From contig JAUPFP010000025.1 of assembly GCA_036925085.1 (NCBI GenBank), forward strand, positions 2,313,733 through 2,377,732: DNA of 64,000 nucleotides. Reading direction: 5' to 3'. Under the pieces are notes generated by a model, which was not told the DNA's origin, did not search any database, and saw nothing but the letters and a program-made list of their open reading frames with translations. This document shows positions 33,581 through 44,759 of the stretch, piece by piece. Positions within the stretch are counted from its first letter, which is position 1. Each line of letters starts with the position of its first letter. Source of the DNA: Brachycybe producta. Taxonomy: Eukaryota > Arthropoda > Diplopoda > Playtdesmida > Andrognathidae. The position numbers and the translations under genes are program-made.

Positions 33581-34219
33581 TTCTACAAAACACACACACA
33601 TTCCCTTTTGAAGTGATCATCATTCATCCAAAGGTCTTTTATTTGGTTGAAATACGAGCGTGTGTTTTTGTTGGAAGGAAACTTGTTTATGAAAAACGCA
33701 ACTAAAATTTCAAAATAACAAAAAAAATAATGTGAATGAATAGCTGAATTCTAATGAAAAATGAATGGTGGCGATGATGATGAGACATAATCATCATTTT
33801 TCATACAACAAACAATTACGCAACAGAAAGATGAATAATAAACTGTTTTCTGTTTTGTTGTTTCGTCTTTTTTTTTCTTCAGTTCGATCGTGTCCTTCAA
33901 TAATTTTATATTTTTGGCACCTTGAAATTGAACACTTACAAAAAATTCGAAGGTTAATGTCTCAAATTTAGCAAAAATTATTGTGTTTTTCTTTTGAGAT
34001 GTGTTTTTAGAAAAAGAGAGGCCACCTTGAAGGCAGGGAGGGGCCCCCCCACTTAAAGAGGTGAGGAGGAGGAGCGGGGGCCCCTCGTTAACCCTTTGTA
34101 TCTCCCACCGCCTCCTCCACCTTAAAGAGGTTATAGAAATTAATTTGATAGGAGACATTCAATTCAAGGGGCCAAAATTCAAGAACGCAATTTGGCGCTT
34201 GAACTTCCAAATTACAAAC
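33581..34219. other. Spacer without a convincing gene
   Basis: Open frames of 68 and 135 codons overlap in opposite directions here (33751-34158), but neither resembles a family and both cross A-runs and GGAGG-rich simple sequence. I leave them unannotated. Confidence 0.4.
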
Positions 34220-34427
34220 ACAGGTCATTAGAAAACGGGATGAACAGAAGTTGGTTCCGTCTTAATTATGACGAACGGCAACTTCTCTAATTGGTTTGTT
34301 GTGTGGTTCGACGTTGAAAAGGGCTGAGCATGTGACGTTAGACTACATAACCAACCAATTAGAAGTTGCCGTTCGTCATAAAAAGGGCGGAGGCAACTTA
34401 TGTTCATCCCGTTTTCTAATTGCTTGT
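34220..34427. mobile_element. Family E MITE
   Basis: ACAGGTCATTAGAAAACGGG and complement, flanked by ATTACAAAC (34211-34219) and CTTACAAAC (34428-34436). The central octamer is mutated to TGACGTTA. Confidence 0.78.
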
Positions 34428-34570
34428 CTTACAAACCCCTCAAAACAAGGTTCAAACCTAGAAAAAAAACCTATTTTTTATTGAATGACCTTTGAATCCT
34501 GGGACCTCATTGCATAGAGAAAATACGATATACGAAAATACATATGGCAGTCAACCGGGGGGGGGGGGGG

Positions 34571-34769
34571 GCAGGCTTCTGTAGATAGCTTCAGAATTTC
34601 TTTGGCTCCGCCCGTTTATGAGCGTCATCAATTTCTAATTGGTTTGTTGGTTTGGGTCTGATGTCACATGCCCCACCACCCTTTTTATTTCTAATTGGTT
34701 GATATTTGGTCTGACGCTCATAAAAGGGGCGGAACCAAAGAAATTCTGAAGCTGTCTACAGATGCCTGT
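34571..34769. mobile_element. Family F MITE
   Basis: Left CAGGCTTCTGTAGATAGCTT and right AAGCTGTCTACAGATGCCTG are inverted. Inner blocks TTCTAATTGGTTTG are shared with family E. Poly-G runs abut both sides. A second copy is at 46884-47073. Confidence 0.78.
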
Positions 34770-34959
34770 ACATTGGGGGGGGGGGGGTCATTACAAAAAG
34801 ATATGATAGTAAATTTTCATATGACAGTAACATTACTTTTTTTCTGAAATGAGACTCGAAGGAACCTCATTAACAAAACAACGAACATGTTCTTTGGAAG
34901 TGTTCGCGAACATTTTCTGTTCGGTGTTTTGTACTAGTCTCGATCGAGACAAGAACAGA

Positions 34960-35310
34960 ATTCATTTTTTAAGTGAATGAATGAATTACCCTTCTAGTTT
35001 CTAAAACACTTGCTAGTTTTTTTTTTCTCTTGTTTTTGCTTTTCTGTGCAAAGACAGAGAAATAATCAAAATTTGAAAAATGAGCTGTTCATAATCCAAT
35101 CTTAATCGGTTTTTACTTCAAAACGGGAAGTTAGATCATTTTTCTAACTTCGTATAGAAAAAAAAACATTTATTTCGAAAAAATAAAAAAAATATTGTGA
35201 AATCTCATTGCATTTTTTACCTTCTAGTTTCTAACAAAACTCGAAATTTCTTCTTAAAAATGGCTTTTGATGAGTAAAAGAGGGTAAAAACAGTTAGAAA
35301 ACCTTTAAAA
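34960..35310. repeat. Family G arms
   Basis: ACCCTTCTAGTTTCTAAAACAC and GACAGAGAAATAATCAAAAT, then a second arm at about 35219-35240. The opposite arms are not intact. Confidence 0.55.
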
Positions 35311-35887
35311 AAAAAACTAGGTCTAATTCCAACGACCTTTTTGAACTTTTTAAAAAAAAGAGACCCTTGAACTTTGTACTTTCAAGTGGACCCTTGTCCT
35401 TTCATAAAAATGGAACCCAAATTCCACTTTTTCTAATAAATGCCATGGTCTTCTCTCTTCTTATAATATTACTACATAGGCCCCTATTATGGCCTGAAGT
35501 GAATAAGTTGGACTACGTGCTTCACGTCACACACACACAGTGAGGTTTATTCATTGACACGTTTACCCGCCGAGAGAGAGAAGTCCTGAGAAACGGACAT
35601 TTATTTGGCCATGGGGCGTTCGAAATAAGTACAATGAATCCAAGTTAAAATTAAAGAGAAAGTCGTGCAGAAAAAAACGAAACGAAAAAAAAAAACGCCC
35701 ATTTCGAAACACCTCAATTAAACAATTTCAAAATTTATCTTTGAAAACTAGAACAGTAAAAAGAAAATTGCATAAGTAATTTTAATGAAAATAAGTATTT
35801 TTTTTTTTTGAGCATACGAAATTTTACGATTTTAAACCTAAATAGCTCTGGACTCTGGGTCAATTATACCTATTATAAGGTAGCAAT

Positions 35888-36096
35888 ACAGGCAGTTAGA
35901 AATAGGTCAAAACTTCAGTTGGCTCCACCCTTGTTATATGACGACTGGCAACTTCTAATTGGCTGGTTATGTAGTCTGACGTCACATGCTCCGCCTCTTT
36001 TCAACGTCGAACTACACAACAAACCATTTTGAAGTTGCCAGTCGTCATAAAAAGGGCGGAGCCAACTTCTGTTCATCCCGTTTTCTAATCGCCTGT
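35888..36096. mobile_element. Family E MITE with perfect 9-bp duplication
   Basis: ACAGGCAGTTAGAAATAGG on the left and the complement on the right are flanked by GGTAGCAAT at 35879-35887 and 36097-36105. The centre has TGACGTCA. Confidence 0.88.
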
Positions 36097-36168
36097 GGTA
36101 GCAATTGGTCGGGGGGGGGGGAAAGAAATTCAAAGTTTATTTGAAACTAGAAGAGTCGAGGAATTTAG

Positions 36169-36373
36169 AAATCGGGCCGAACTTCAGTTGGCTCCGCCCT
36201 TTTTATGACGACCGGCAACTTCTAATTGGTTTGTTGTGTGGTTCAAGTTGCGTTCAACGTTGAAAAGGGCTGAGCATGTGACGTCAGACTACATAACCAA
36301 TCAATTAGAAGTTGCCGGTCGTCATAAAAAGGGCGGAGCCAACTGAAATTCGTCCCGATTTCTAAATGCCTGT
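36169..36373. mobile_element. Family E MITE missing its left 12 bp
   Basis: The 9-bp duplication GGAATTTAG is intact at 36160-36168 and 36374-36382, but the expected left end ACAGGCATTTAG is absent. The element begins directly at AAATCGGG. TTTAG occurs at both edges of the missing piece. Confidence 0.82.
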
Positions 36374-36389
36374 GGAATTTAGTGGTAGC

Positions 36390-37245
36390 ACTAGGAATCG
36401 TTGTTGCGATACATTGGTTGCGGTTACTGAATCGCTTCAGTTGCGATTCAGAAACGCAACAATGTTGAAAACGTTTCAGGGGCTGAATCGCAGCAGCACA
36501 GATTCATGTTTCTTGAGTTCCATCGAAATGGGAAACATTTAAACATTGTTGAGAAACATTTCATAGTGTTGGAAGTCTTTTGAAACATGAACAAAGACTC
36601 AAAAGAGCTCAGTTTGCTATTAATTATTAAAGATTATACTTAGTGTGTGTACACCTGATAATTTAAATGCATTTAAATAATAAACGTGTTCTACAGAGCC
36701 CTGTGAAGGACAAACAAACAATATGTCGAATTCAATGTATTCAGTTAATTAATCTGAAAATATTGAGTTAATTAACTTAAATAATAATATATAAACTATT
36801 GACAAAATATTGATTTAGTATTTCAATTTAAAATATTAATAATTAAAGTCAATTTATTTGGTGTTCATGTGTCCTTAACTGGATTCCGTAGAATTCACCT
36901 AAACACATTTAATTTGAATTCATTTAAGGACCTTCTTCTGTGTAAATTCACTACTAAATTGTGTTTTGGGGATTTCGAACTCCAGCTGTCCAATTCTCGG
37001 TTGAGAAAAGCTTGTGTGCCCACAGTGCCCACCCACCGTTTCTGTTTTATTCGCCCCTCTTAGTCTTGATCAATGACAGTGTTAGCACATATCGAAAGGG
37101 CCACTGGCCCACTTCCACAAGTGATAATGACGTGGTGAAAGCAAAAATAATAGAGAGAAACTTGAGTTGCGGGTCTGAATCGCGTTAGTTGCGATTCTCT
37201 GCCCTGCAACAATGTATCGCAACAAAGAATCTTGGTGTGTACTAG
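36390..37245. mobile_element. Composite inverted-repeat region with a half copy of the 636-bp foldback
   Basis: TTGTTGCGATACATTGGTTG near 36396 is answered by TGCAACAATGTATCGCAACA near 37206-37225. Between them, about 36646-36930 matches one arm of the element at 2927-3562. The remaining 36930-37190 has no recognised content. Confidence 0.6.
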
Positions 37246-37251
37246 ACTTTA

Positions 37252-37577
37252 GGCCTTGTTTCCATTGCGAGGGTGAAAATTTCAATAGGTGGAAGAGAGC
37301 CACGTTTGTTCTATTTTTCACCAGTTGAAATTTCACCAAAAAAAAAAAAAGTTCAAATATTTCAAGCCAATGGAAAACAAGGGCTAAAAACTAACTTTTT
37401 ATTTTAAAATATATATATTTAATATATTAATTATACTATATTATATATTAAATATACTACTATATATTTAATACATTTAAATAGAGCCACGTTTGTTCTA
37501 TTTTTCACCAGTTGAAATTTCTCCCCCCCCCCCTCAAAAAAAAAAAGGTGAAAATTTTCACGCCAATGGAAACAAGG
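37252..37577. mobile_element. Family C element
   Basis: Begins GGCCTTGTTTCCATTGCGAG and ends CCAATGGAAACAAGGCC. The inner TTTTTCACCAGTTGAAATTT is present twice in the same orientation, suggesting an internal duplication. Confidence 0.72.
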
Positions 37578-37579
37578 CC

Positions 37580-38382
37580 CCCAAAAAGTAACTTTTTATT
37601 TAATTTAAAATAAACAAATATAAAAACCTGTCCATAAAAATGAAAATGAATTAAACAAAAGTTAAAAAGTGAAAATTATGTTTTTTGTTAAAAGAGATTA
37701 AATCAAGTTTGTTAATTTTTTTTATTATTTAGTTTTCCTTCTTTTTGATGTTTGACGCATTTTTTATTTCAAAAATATTGGTTGGTTCATATTTCCTTTG
37801 TATGCCTCATTTCCCCCCTCCTGACTCCCCTTCCTCCCCCCCCCCCCCCCCCCTTCTATGTTAACCACCTTCTAGTTTAATTAGTAAGTCTCGTCGAGTA
37901 TAAAAACAGGACATAAATTTGTTGGTGGCCCTCAAATACAACAAACCACACGTGAACAACTTATAAGTCGGAGCCGCAGCCGCAGCATTTGAAGTTTTTT
38001 TTTGTGTGTTGTGTGTGTGTGTTTGGCCCCACCTTTTTTCTACCTTTTTTTTATGATTGGAAAACTGACTACAACTGGACACTTCTCTTAATTTGTGTTC
38101 AGTGGAAAAGGAAAATTGCGATCATGGTCACTTACTATACGGAGACCACATGTTTTTTTTTTAAACTTGATGTCTGATGTACTATTTTAGAAAGATAGAA
38201 AGAGAGAGAGAGAGAGAGCGAAAAAATATTATAATCAGTTTTTAAAATCGTCCTTGAAATTATATTAAAACGTTTTTCTTGGTGTATTTGGTTCTTTGAA
38301 CAAAAACAGTTCACTTCATCCGGAACAGAATCGAACTAGACACAGGAGGACCGAGAAGAAGAAGAAGAAGAAACTCAACGAA
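37580..38382. other. Upstream region of the NFKBIL1 gene
   Basis: A+T-rich sequence with a long C-run (37837-37853) and a GA microsatellite (38199-38218). I see no TATA box that I would defend. The leader just before the ATG has AAG repeats (38352-38372). Confidence 0.45.
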
Positions 38383-41300
38383 ATGGGTTTCAAAGCAAAG
38401 AAATTAGTAAATTATATCAGAAATGACCGTTTGAGTCGTTTTAAAGCATATATTGATAAATACGGAACTTCAATAACGAAATTACCGTTAGATGACAAGG
38501 GTAGAACGGCTCTACATATTGCTTGTTGTCATTCTAGTATTTATTGTTTTGCTTATTTACTTAAACTTAAACCGAATCTGATGAAAACTGATTCGGATGG
38601 AAATTTACCGTTACATTGGGCTTTAAGTGCAGCCAAAAAGGGACAACATTACGGTTAGTTTTTGGGGTTTTTTTTTTTTAGATTATAAAAAGTCGTTAGA
38701 AATACAAAGGGTCAATCCTGGCTTGTCCATCCTTTGCTTTTTTGCTTTTTTTTTTTTAAATTGTCTATATATGTGTGTGTGTGGGGGGGGGGGGAGGGAG
38801 GGGAGATGTAATGCTTAATTTTAACGAATTAACTAATTAATAACTAATTTTTAATTGTCTATAGGTAAGTGTGTGTGTGGGGGGTATGTAGTGCTTAATT
38901 TTAACTAATTAATAATTAACTAATTACTCATTTTATCTCTCATCATTAGCAATTTGAACAAATTCTTACACCCTCATGTATTGACAAGCCAGAATTGATC
39001 GTCTGTTATAAAAAAAAAGGCAAAACTTCTTAAGGTTAGGCTCTATAGATATTTATTTTGCGTTTGTTCTTACAGATGGCGCCACTGCAGTGGCTAATGT
39101 TATGCTTCATAGACTTTTTTTTTTTTTTTGGAAAAATTTTGGACGCAAAAACGTCAAGTGAACGTTTTTTTTTTAAAAAACATTATGAAAAAAAAAAAAT
39201 TCAAATTGTTTTTAAAACTAGAATGGTAAAAGATTATTGCTGAAAGTTTTTCATGGCAAATTATCTTAAAAAATAAAACATTTTATAGTTCAGTTTGAAA
39301 AATGACCCATTTTTAGGTTTTTTCATTGAAAATTTTCATTCAATGAAAAACTATGTTTGTCATTTTTTTCAAACTTATCATAAAAAGTTTATTTTGAAAG
39401 ATATCATCATTGAAAAAGCTTTTAAGCATTATCAATTTATCACTAACTATTCTAGTTTCTAAAACACTTTGAATTTTTTTTTTTCCCGTAATGTTTCTTC
39501 TGAAAAACGTTCGCTTTGAAAAATATCATTTTTCACAAAACCGCAGGTGTGAAGGGAAGACGCGCCTCCTATAGAACATAGCGCCATCTGGAAGGACAAA
39601 TACAAAATAAATATTTATAAAACCACCTTATAGTTCAGAAGCAACTTTTAAGAAGAACAAAAATTCATAAGTTTTATTTTTTTTAGAAGCTAGAATTGGT
39701 ATTTTTCAATGTGTTAACATTATTTTTACAAGATGATGATATCTTTTAAAATAAACTTTTCACTGCAATTTCAAAATAATCGATTGTGATTTTTTTAAAA
39801 AAAAAAATTATTTTCAAACTGTTATAAAAAGTTTATTTTGAAAGATATCGGCGGGGGAGGAGGGGGGGGGGTCTTGAAAATTAAGAAAGGACTAAAATTT
39901 GTTAGAAAGTTCAATACTGTAGTTTGTTGACTTTACTAAAAATGACAATATCTTTTAAAATAAACTTTTTGTTTCAATTTAAGAAAAGAAAAAAAAAAGG
40001 TTAAATTTGATCCATTTTCAAATATCTACTATATAAAAAGTTTATTTTTTAAGATATTCAATTATAAAAATTAAGAAAAAGTGAGTCAAGTTTGTTAGAA
40101 ACTAGAATAATTCTTGACTCAAATAAAAGTATTTTGAAAAAAACTTTTTTTGTGAATATATAATTCGTAAATATTAAATTTCATTTTAAAAGAAAACTTT
40201 AAAATTTGAACCACTTTAACAAAACTTCCATAAAAAGTTTAGTTTTCAAGACCAAGTTTGTTAGAAACTAAAAAGTTATTCAATTTTTCCTGGCAATATA
40301 AGAAATGTTTAGGAAAATTAAACATTTAACATTTTTACCTACTCTTCTAGTTTTTAACGAATAAAATTGATAAGCCGTTGTTGCTTCTGAAATTGAAATT
40401 TCCTTTAGAATCAATTTAAACCAAAAAAAAAAAAAAAAAACGATTTCCAGTACAAAACTGACTTTCCTATGTTTTTTTCCTTACAGCTTATACGGACATT
40501 GTTCTTCCGTTACTTAAACTATGTCGTGGAGCTCAGGACGTTCCAAACAAGAACGGATTAACTTCGAAACAAATTCTCGTCGAGTTAGGACTCGGTGACG
40601 AAAATACGAAACGTCCAGTTGAAAACAAAGGATCTTACAACGACTACGAAAGTTCCGACGACGAAGACAATTACAACAATGATAACGATGACAGACAAGA
40701 CTTCTGGAACCAGAGGTTACGAGAGGAGCTGGACGACGATTGCGCAGACTCGTGGGGAAGATACGGATCGTATTACGACAACGACGACGACGATAACGCG
40801 AGTGATCGTGAAGAGACGTACGACGACTGGACGCGAAGAATAGCTTCGGAATACAGTACGAAATACCGAAGGCGTTCATCTGGAAATAACAATAGCAGCA
40901 GCAACAGCACAGAAGAACGAAACAAAAAGGAAACTTCTTCGGCGTCGTCGTCTTGGAGTCGAGAAGATCAAGCGAATTTCGAGAACGAGTGTCGCAAACA
41001 AGATACGAAACGGATGGACATTTTGGAAGCCCTTTCTCGTACGAGGCTAAAGTCACAGTTTTCGGCAAAATACAATCGGATATTCGATACGAAGAATCCA
41101 AAATCTAGTGTTTCTGTGATACATCTCGAAGATCTTCCCTTTTCAAATTGCGGAACGAGGACGTCTAACGAGATCATTGCTATTCTCTTGGCCGATGTCG
41201 ATCCTTCGGATTTTGCTGCCAAAAAGAAGTGTTTAAGGTACGAAAGAAACGGTTTCCGTCACATCGTAACCTATTATATAAATCTAATTTATATTTGCTT

Positions 41301-41481
41301 TTGTAATTTTTTTTTTCTTAGAGAGCAACAAGTTCAATGGCATCCGGATAAGTTTCTTCAGAAATGTGGGAATCGTGTGGCCGAAGAAGATAGAGAAGAA
41401 ATTATTGCTGCTGTTAATCATTTTTCACAGATTGTTAATGTTGCTTTGGATGATATTTGTAATGAAGAAAGGGAAAATTAA
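38383..41481 (+). CDS. NFKBIL1: NF-kappa-B inhibitor-like protein 1 (IkBL)
   Basis: Three coding exons join in phase: 38383-38653, 40487-41237 and 41322-41481, giving 393 aa (human about 381). The first ATG in frame is 38383. Ankyrin-like repeats occupy about residues 40-110 (GRTALHIACCH, DSDGNLPLHWAL, then AYTDIVLPLLK). The middle is an acidic low-complexity region, then DDWTRRIASEYSTKYRRR and a long charged segment. The C-terminus has VQWHPDKFLQKC, with an HPD like that of J domains (residues 348-350). Order and spacing match NFKBIL1, a nuclear protein studied in mRNA processing and in restraint of innate signalling. Those roles come from mammals and are inferred here. Intron 1 holds a G2 element. 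Confidence 0.93.
39033..39627. mobile_element. Family G2 element in NFKBIL1 intron 1
   Basis: Ends GGCTCTATAGATATTTATTT and AAATAAATATTTATAAAACC are inverted. Inner CAGATGGCGCCACTGCAGTGG-type sequence and GTCAAGTGAACGTTTTTTTT are typical of G2. The two halves pair around about 39320. Confidence 0.72.
39640..40400. repeat. Family G-like arms in NFKBIL1 intron 1
   Basis: Four arms with TTTGTTAGAAACTAGAATAA or close variants and TATCTTTTAAAATAAACTTT recur between 39690 and 40360, several with a reverse partner (AAAAAGTTTATTTTGAAAGA). Confidence 0.6.
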
Positions 41482-41482
41482 T

Positions 41483-41488
41483 AATAAA
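41483..41488 (+). promoter_or_regulatory. Polyadenylation signal of NFKBIL1
   Basis: AATAAA starts two bases after the TAA stop, implying a very short 3' UTR if this signal is used. Another AATAAA occurs near 41636. Confidence 0.5.
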
Positions 41489-41540
41489 GTATTTTTTTCT
41501 ATACATAGAAATCGTTTTTCTTTTTTTGGTGGTGTATTTC

Positions 41541-41783
41541 ATCATAAGAAGATGTTTGTGACGTCAGAGGGGTTCGCGATAAGTTTAGGATTGTGTTCAA
41601 GGATTGAACACAATCAGGATTGTTATCATTTTGTTTTAATAAAAAGAAATAATAAAAAAATACATGAACCATTTTGTTTAAATTGTTGAAAATTATTATT
41701 TATTACCCGTTTTATATCAGACTAAATGACAATTCTAAATTATACGACAACCCCTCTGACGTCATAAGCTTCTTCTTACGATA
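41541..41783. mobile_element. Family M foldback element, copy 1
   Basis: TAAGAAGATGTTTGTGACGTCAG on the left and CTGACGTCATAAGCTTCTTC on the right are inverted, each with TGACGTCA and AGGGGTT. It lies 60 bases past the NFKBIL1 stop. Copies 2 and 3 are at 44521-44737 and 44760-44970. Confidence 0.78.
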
Positions 41784-42074
41784 AGGCAAATTATACATGG
41801 AATTTTATAGTTCCCGCGCTGATAGAAAATTGTAAATCATTAGCCGCCGCTGTTACTTTTTTTACGATAAGATGACACGTACAATGACCCTTGTAATAGC
41901 ATTTTTAAGCACAGAGCTTAACCTACGTGGTCATACAGCATTCCGTTACTCGCCGATTTACTTACCAGTGTGACGTCACGTAAATAAAAATCTATGTACA
42001 TGACATCAGACTGAATCTGGCTGATGAATAAATCGATAATTAACAGAAGGTGCGGATAGATTTAAAAAACTAAA

Positions 42075-42137
42075 GGGTGTACTAATACGGCGTCTTGCGC
42101 ACTGTTAAATAACATCGTAATCCATATTAGTATACCC
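42075..42137. mobile_element. 63-bp miniature inverted repeat N, copy 1
   Basis: GGGTGTACTAATACGGCGT on the left and AATCCATATTAGTATACCC on the right are inverted. A related copy lies at 44386-44449 on the other side of ACBD6. Confidence 0.7.
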
Positions 42138-42166
42138 AGTCGCCTGAAAAGATAGGTACAGATATG

Positions 42167-42174
42167 TGACGTCA
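42167..42174 (+). promoter_or_regulatory. CRE-type octamer upstream of ACBD6
   Basis: TGACGTCA ends 40 bases before the ACBD6 ATG. Another sits at 41971-41978. CREB/ATF factors bind this octamer in animals. Use here is inferred from position only. Confidence 0.4.
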
Positions 42175-42214
42175 TGTCTTCATAGTAATCTTGTTATATT
42201 GGATTGCATTTAAG

Positions 42215-43937
42215 ATGGCGGAATCATCGCTGCAGATCGTCTGCGATGAAACTGACGATTTTGACCGCGAAATCTTTGAAAATGCGGCCGATCACTTGAC
42301 CAAAATTGTTTCTAATGTCAGTAACGATCAACTACTTTACCTTTACGCTAGATTTAAGCAGGTGAGAATCGAATAAAACAATTTTACGATGCCGAAAACG
42401 GCGTTACGAGTGTCAACAAACAAGGATTACGGTTACGCAACGTCCGCAAAGTAGCGGATGACGTCAACCGCGCGCTTGCGGACGTTGCGTATTTTGTCAT
42501 ACAACGATAATGAATGGAGATATCTTACTTTTAACGATGAAATAGGTCAAAGATGGGCCATGTCATGTGGCGAAACCGGGTTTTTTCAACTTTCAAGCAA
42601 AACAGAAGTGGTAATGTATATAAGTAGCGATGTAACATTGAATGACCACAAAATGACCGGAAACACGTGTCTTTAACTTGCAGGGAAGCTTGGAAAAACG
42701 TCGGTGACATGAGTACGGAACAGGCGATGAGAGAATACATCGAAGAAGTGGACCGAATCGACCCACAGTGGAGACAAAAGGTGTCAAAAGTTAATGTCAC
42801 ACACGTTTAATGTTTTTGTCACACTTCACACTTTCACACTTGATCAGGACGATACGCGGCCAAGAAACGGCACGAAAGAGACACTAGGATTAGCCGTAAG
42901 TACGTTACGAGGAGCTGTGGACGAAGAAAACCAAACTCCGAGCGACGATCAGAAGACGGTCTTCGATTGGGTCAAAGAAGGGAACGTTCAACGTGTTACA
43001 GACATTCTTGAACGGATTGATGACGTCAACGGAAAGGACGAAGAGGTGTCCAAAAAAATCGTGTTTTTTTTTAAATTTTACTTCATAAAAAATTGGAAAA
43101 AAAATTTTAAACTTGAAATATTTATTACTAAGTATTTTTTATTAAGATTTTTTTTATTAACAGCTGATTTTCTAACTCTGATTATTCTGAATTTCAGAAG
43201 AGCAAGAGTAATTGAGAAATTGAAAACCCTTTAGAAACTAGAATGGGTTGCAGAATCCCTTATTTTCATGTTATCTTTCAAAATAAACTGTTTATAGAGA
43301 AAAAATGATCAAATATGGTTTGCTTAAATTTAATTATTTTAAAAGATATCAACATGAAAATATCCATAAATGATTGAGCTACTCTTCAAAGATTTATTTT
43401 AATTTACACGTTATATTAATTAAATTTATATTATTTATATGCAAATTGTAATTTTTTTTTAAAAAAAACTTCAATTTGTAGCTTAGAATTCTGAAACTTA
43501 AAATAATTTTAAAAAATTTAATATATATTTTTGAACAGAATTAAAATTGTTAAATTTAAATAAATCCAATTTTTTTTTAGATTTTTTCTAACAATCCAAA
43601 TGTCTTCACAGGGAATGAGTTTGTTACATTGGGCAAGCGATCGAGGGAACATTGACCTGGTCCACTTGTTGGTCAGTCGAGGCTCAAACTTGAATCAGAC
43701 AGATTCTGATGGACAAACGGCATTACATTACGGTTTGAAAAATTCCGTTTGTGTAAATTGGTTTGATACTAATGTCTTCTTTTGTTTTTCTTTGAAGCTT
43801 CATCTTGTGGTCACTCTGAAGTGGTCAAGTGGCTACTAAAGTCTGGTGCCGATGTCACTGTTGAAGACGATGATGGATCAAGACCAAAAGATGTTGCAGC
43901 TGATTTAGAAATTGCTTCTTTGTTCTGTGTAAAATAA
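42215..43937 (+). CDS. ACBD6: Acyl-CoA-binding domain-containing protein 6
   Basis: Six coding exons join in phase: 42215-42361, 42546-42610, 42684-42780, 42848-43045, 43612-43732 and 43798-43937, giving 255 aa. The second exon is only 65 bp but supplies the core GPCHVAKPGFFNFQAKQKW. The N-terminal acyl-CoA-binding domain (about 15-105) includes LLYLYARFKQ, KQKWEAWKNVGDMS and AMREYIEEVDRI. The C-terminal half has two ankyrin repeats (SLLHWASDRGNIDLVHLLV; QTALHYASSCGHSEVVKWLL). This two-part layout is specific to ACBD6, which binds long-chain acyl-CoA and supports N-myristoylation in mammals. The stop codon overlaps AATAAA (43933-43938). It follows NFKBIL1 by 0.7 kb on the same strand. Confidence 0.93.
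42434..42491. repeat. 16-bp perfect inverted repeat with CRE octamer in its loop
   Basis: TACGCAACGTCCGCAA (42434-42449) and its exact complement (42476-42491) enclose a 26-base loop containing TGACGTCA (42459-42466). The stretch is CpG-rich against an A+T-rich background and lies in ACBD6 intron 1. Confidence 0.8.
43190..43400. repeat. Family G element in ACBD6 intron 4
   Basis: Arms CTTTAGAAACTAGAATGGG and GAAAATATCCATAAATGATTG with the inner TTATCTTTCAAAATAAACTG occupy about a third of the 566-bp intron. Confidence 0.65.
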
Positions 43938-44385
43938 AATAAAATAAAAAATAGGTATTTAAACATTGTTAAAAGGTCAAGTGTTATCATATGTGAAGGT
44001 CAAAGGGACTAATTTGCATCTTAAGAATTTTAAGTCATCAGGAAACAGGAAATCCGTTCTTAATACCATCTATTTTATCATTGCAATCATTTCTCAAGCA
44101 ATTTATTTACTTTAATTCTTGATTGTAAATTTATGATACATTTTCTTAATAATAAATTCTTCATTTATAATTTTTTTACAACTATTAGCGCTATAAACTT
44201 AGATAAGATTTTTTATCACTAGATGGCAGCACCCATTTAAATTTGTTAAACTTTTTCATAAGAAAATACCGTGTGTTATGAAATGTATATATACGATACG
44301 GTGGTAGTGAATCAATGCATGAACATTTCTATTTATATAATACACTTAATTTTGAAGCACAAGGCGTGGCTTAAATAAGGAACAT
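43938..44385. other. Spacer after ACBD6
   Basis: No gene. CACTAGATGGCAGC at 44217-44230 resembles a CTCF-type core. Confidence 0.4.
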
Positions 44386-44449
44386 GGGTGAACTAACATG
44401 GCGTAATGCTACATTGATAAAACTGAACAAAACGCCATATTAGTACACC
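44386..44449. mobile_element. Miniature inverted repeat N, copy 2
   Basis: GGGTGAACTAACATGGCGT and ACGCCATATTAGTACACC are inverted ends of a 64-bp element matching the copy at 42075-42137. Confidence 0.7.
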
Positions 44450-44520
44450 GTATACGTAAACGAGCCTCTACTTCAATATTTTAATGTTAGGTCGCATGAG
44501 TCAAATATATTACATGCCGC

Positions 44521-44737
44521 ATCGTAAAAATAAGCTTGCGACGTCAGAGGGGTTGAAAAAATATATTTAGGATTGTGTTATTTTATCTGATAAAAGGGGA
44601 AGGGGGTAATAAAAATGTTTCAACATTTTAAACAAAAGCGTTCTTGAATTCTTTGTTACCCATTTTTATCAGACACAAATGACACAATCCTAAATTTTGT
44701 GTCAACCCATCATACGTCATAAGCTTCTTTTTAAGGG
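44521..44737. mobile_element. Family M foldback element, copy 2
   Basis: Left arm with AAGCTTGCGACGTCAGAGGG and right arm with ATACGTCATAAGCTTC. The central arms contain TTAGGATTGTGT and its complement. Confidence 0.75.
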
Positions 44738-44759
44738 CGACGCAAGTATATACCTGCTT

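Noticed and set aside
33751..34158. 135-codon minus-strand frame upstream of NFKBIL1
   Set aside because: Composition follows simple repeats, and no domain or splice pattern supports it.
34296..34484. Repeated frames with [17 protein letters not shown] peptides at several loci
   Set aside because: Each lies in a family E MITE. The shared peptide reflects shared element DNA, not a gene family.
38296..38382. Earlier start for NFKBIL1
   Set aside because: The upstream in-frame codon is TTG. The first ATG is at 38383.
40514..41222. Minus-strand frames of 84-195 codons over NFKBIL1 exon 2
   Set aside because: They are antisense shadows of a real exon supported by homology and splice phase.
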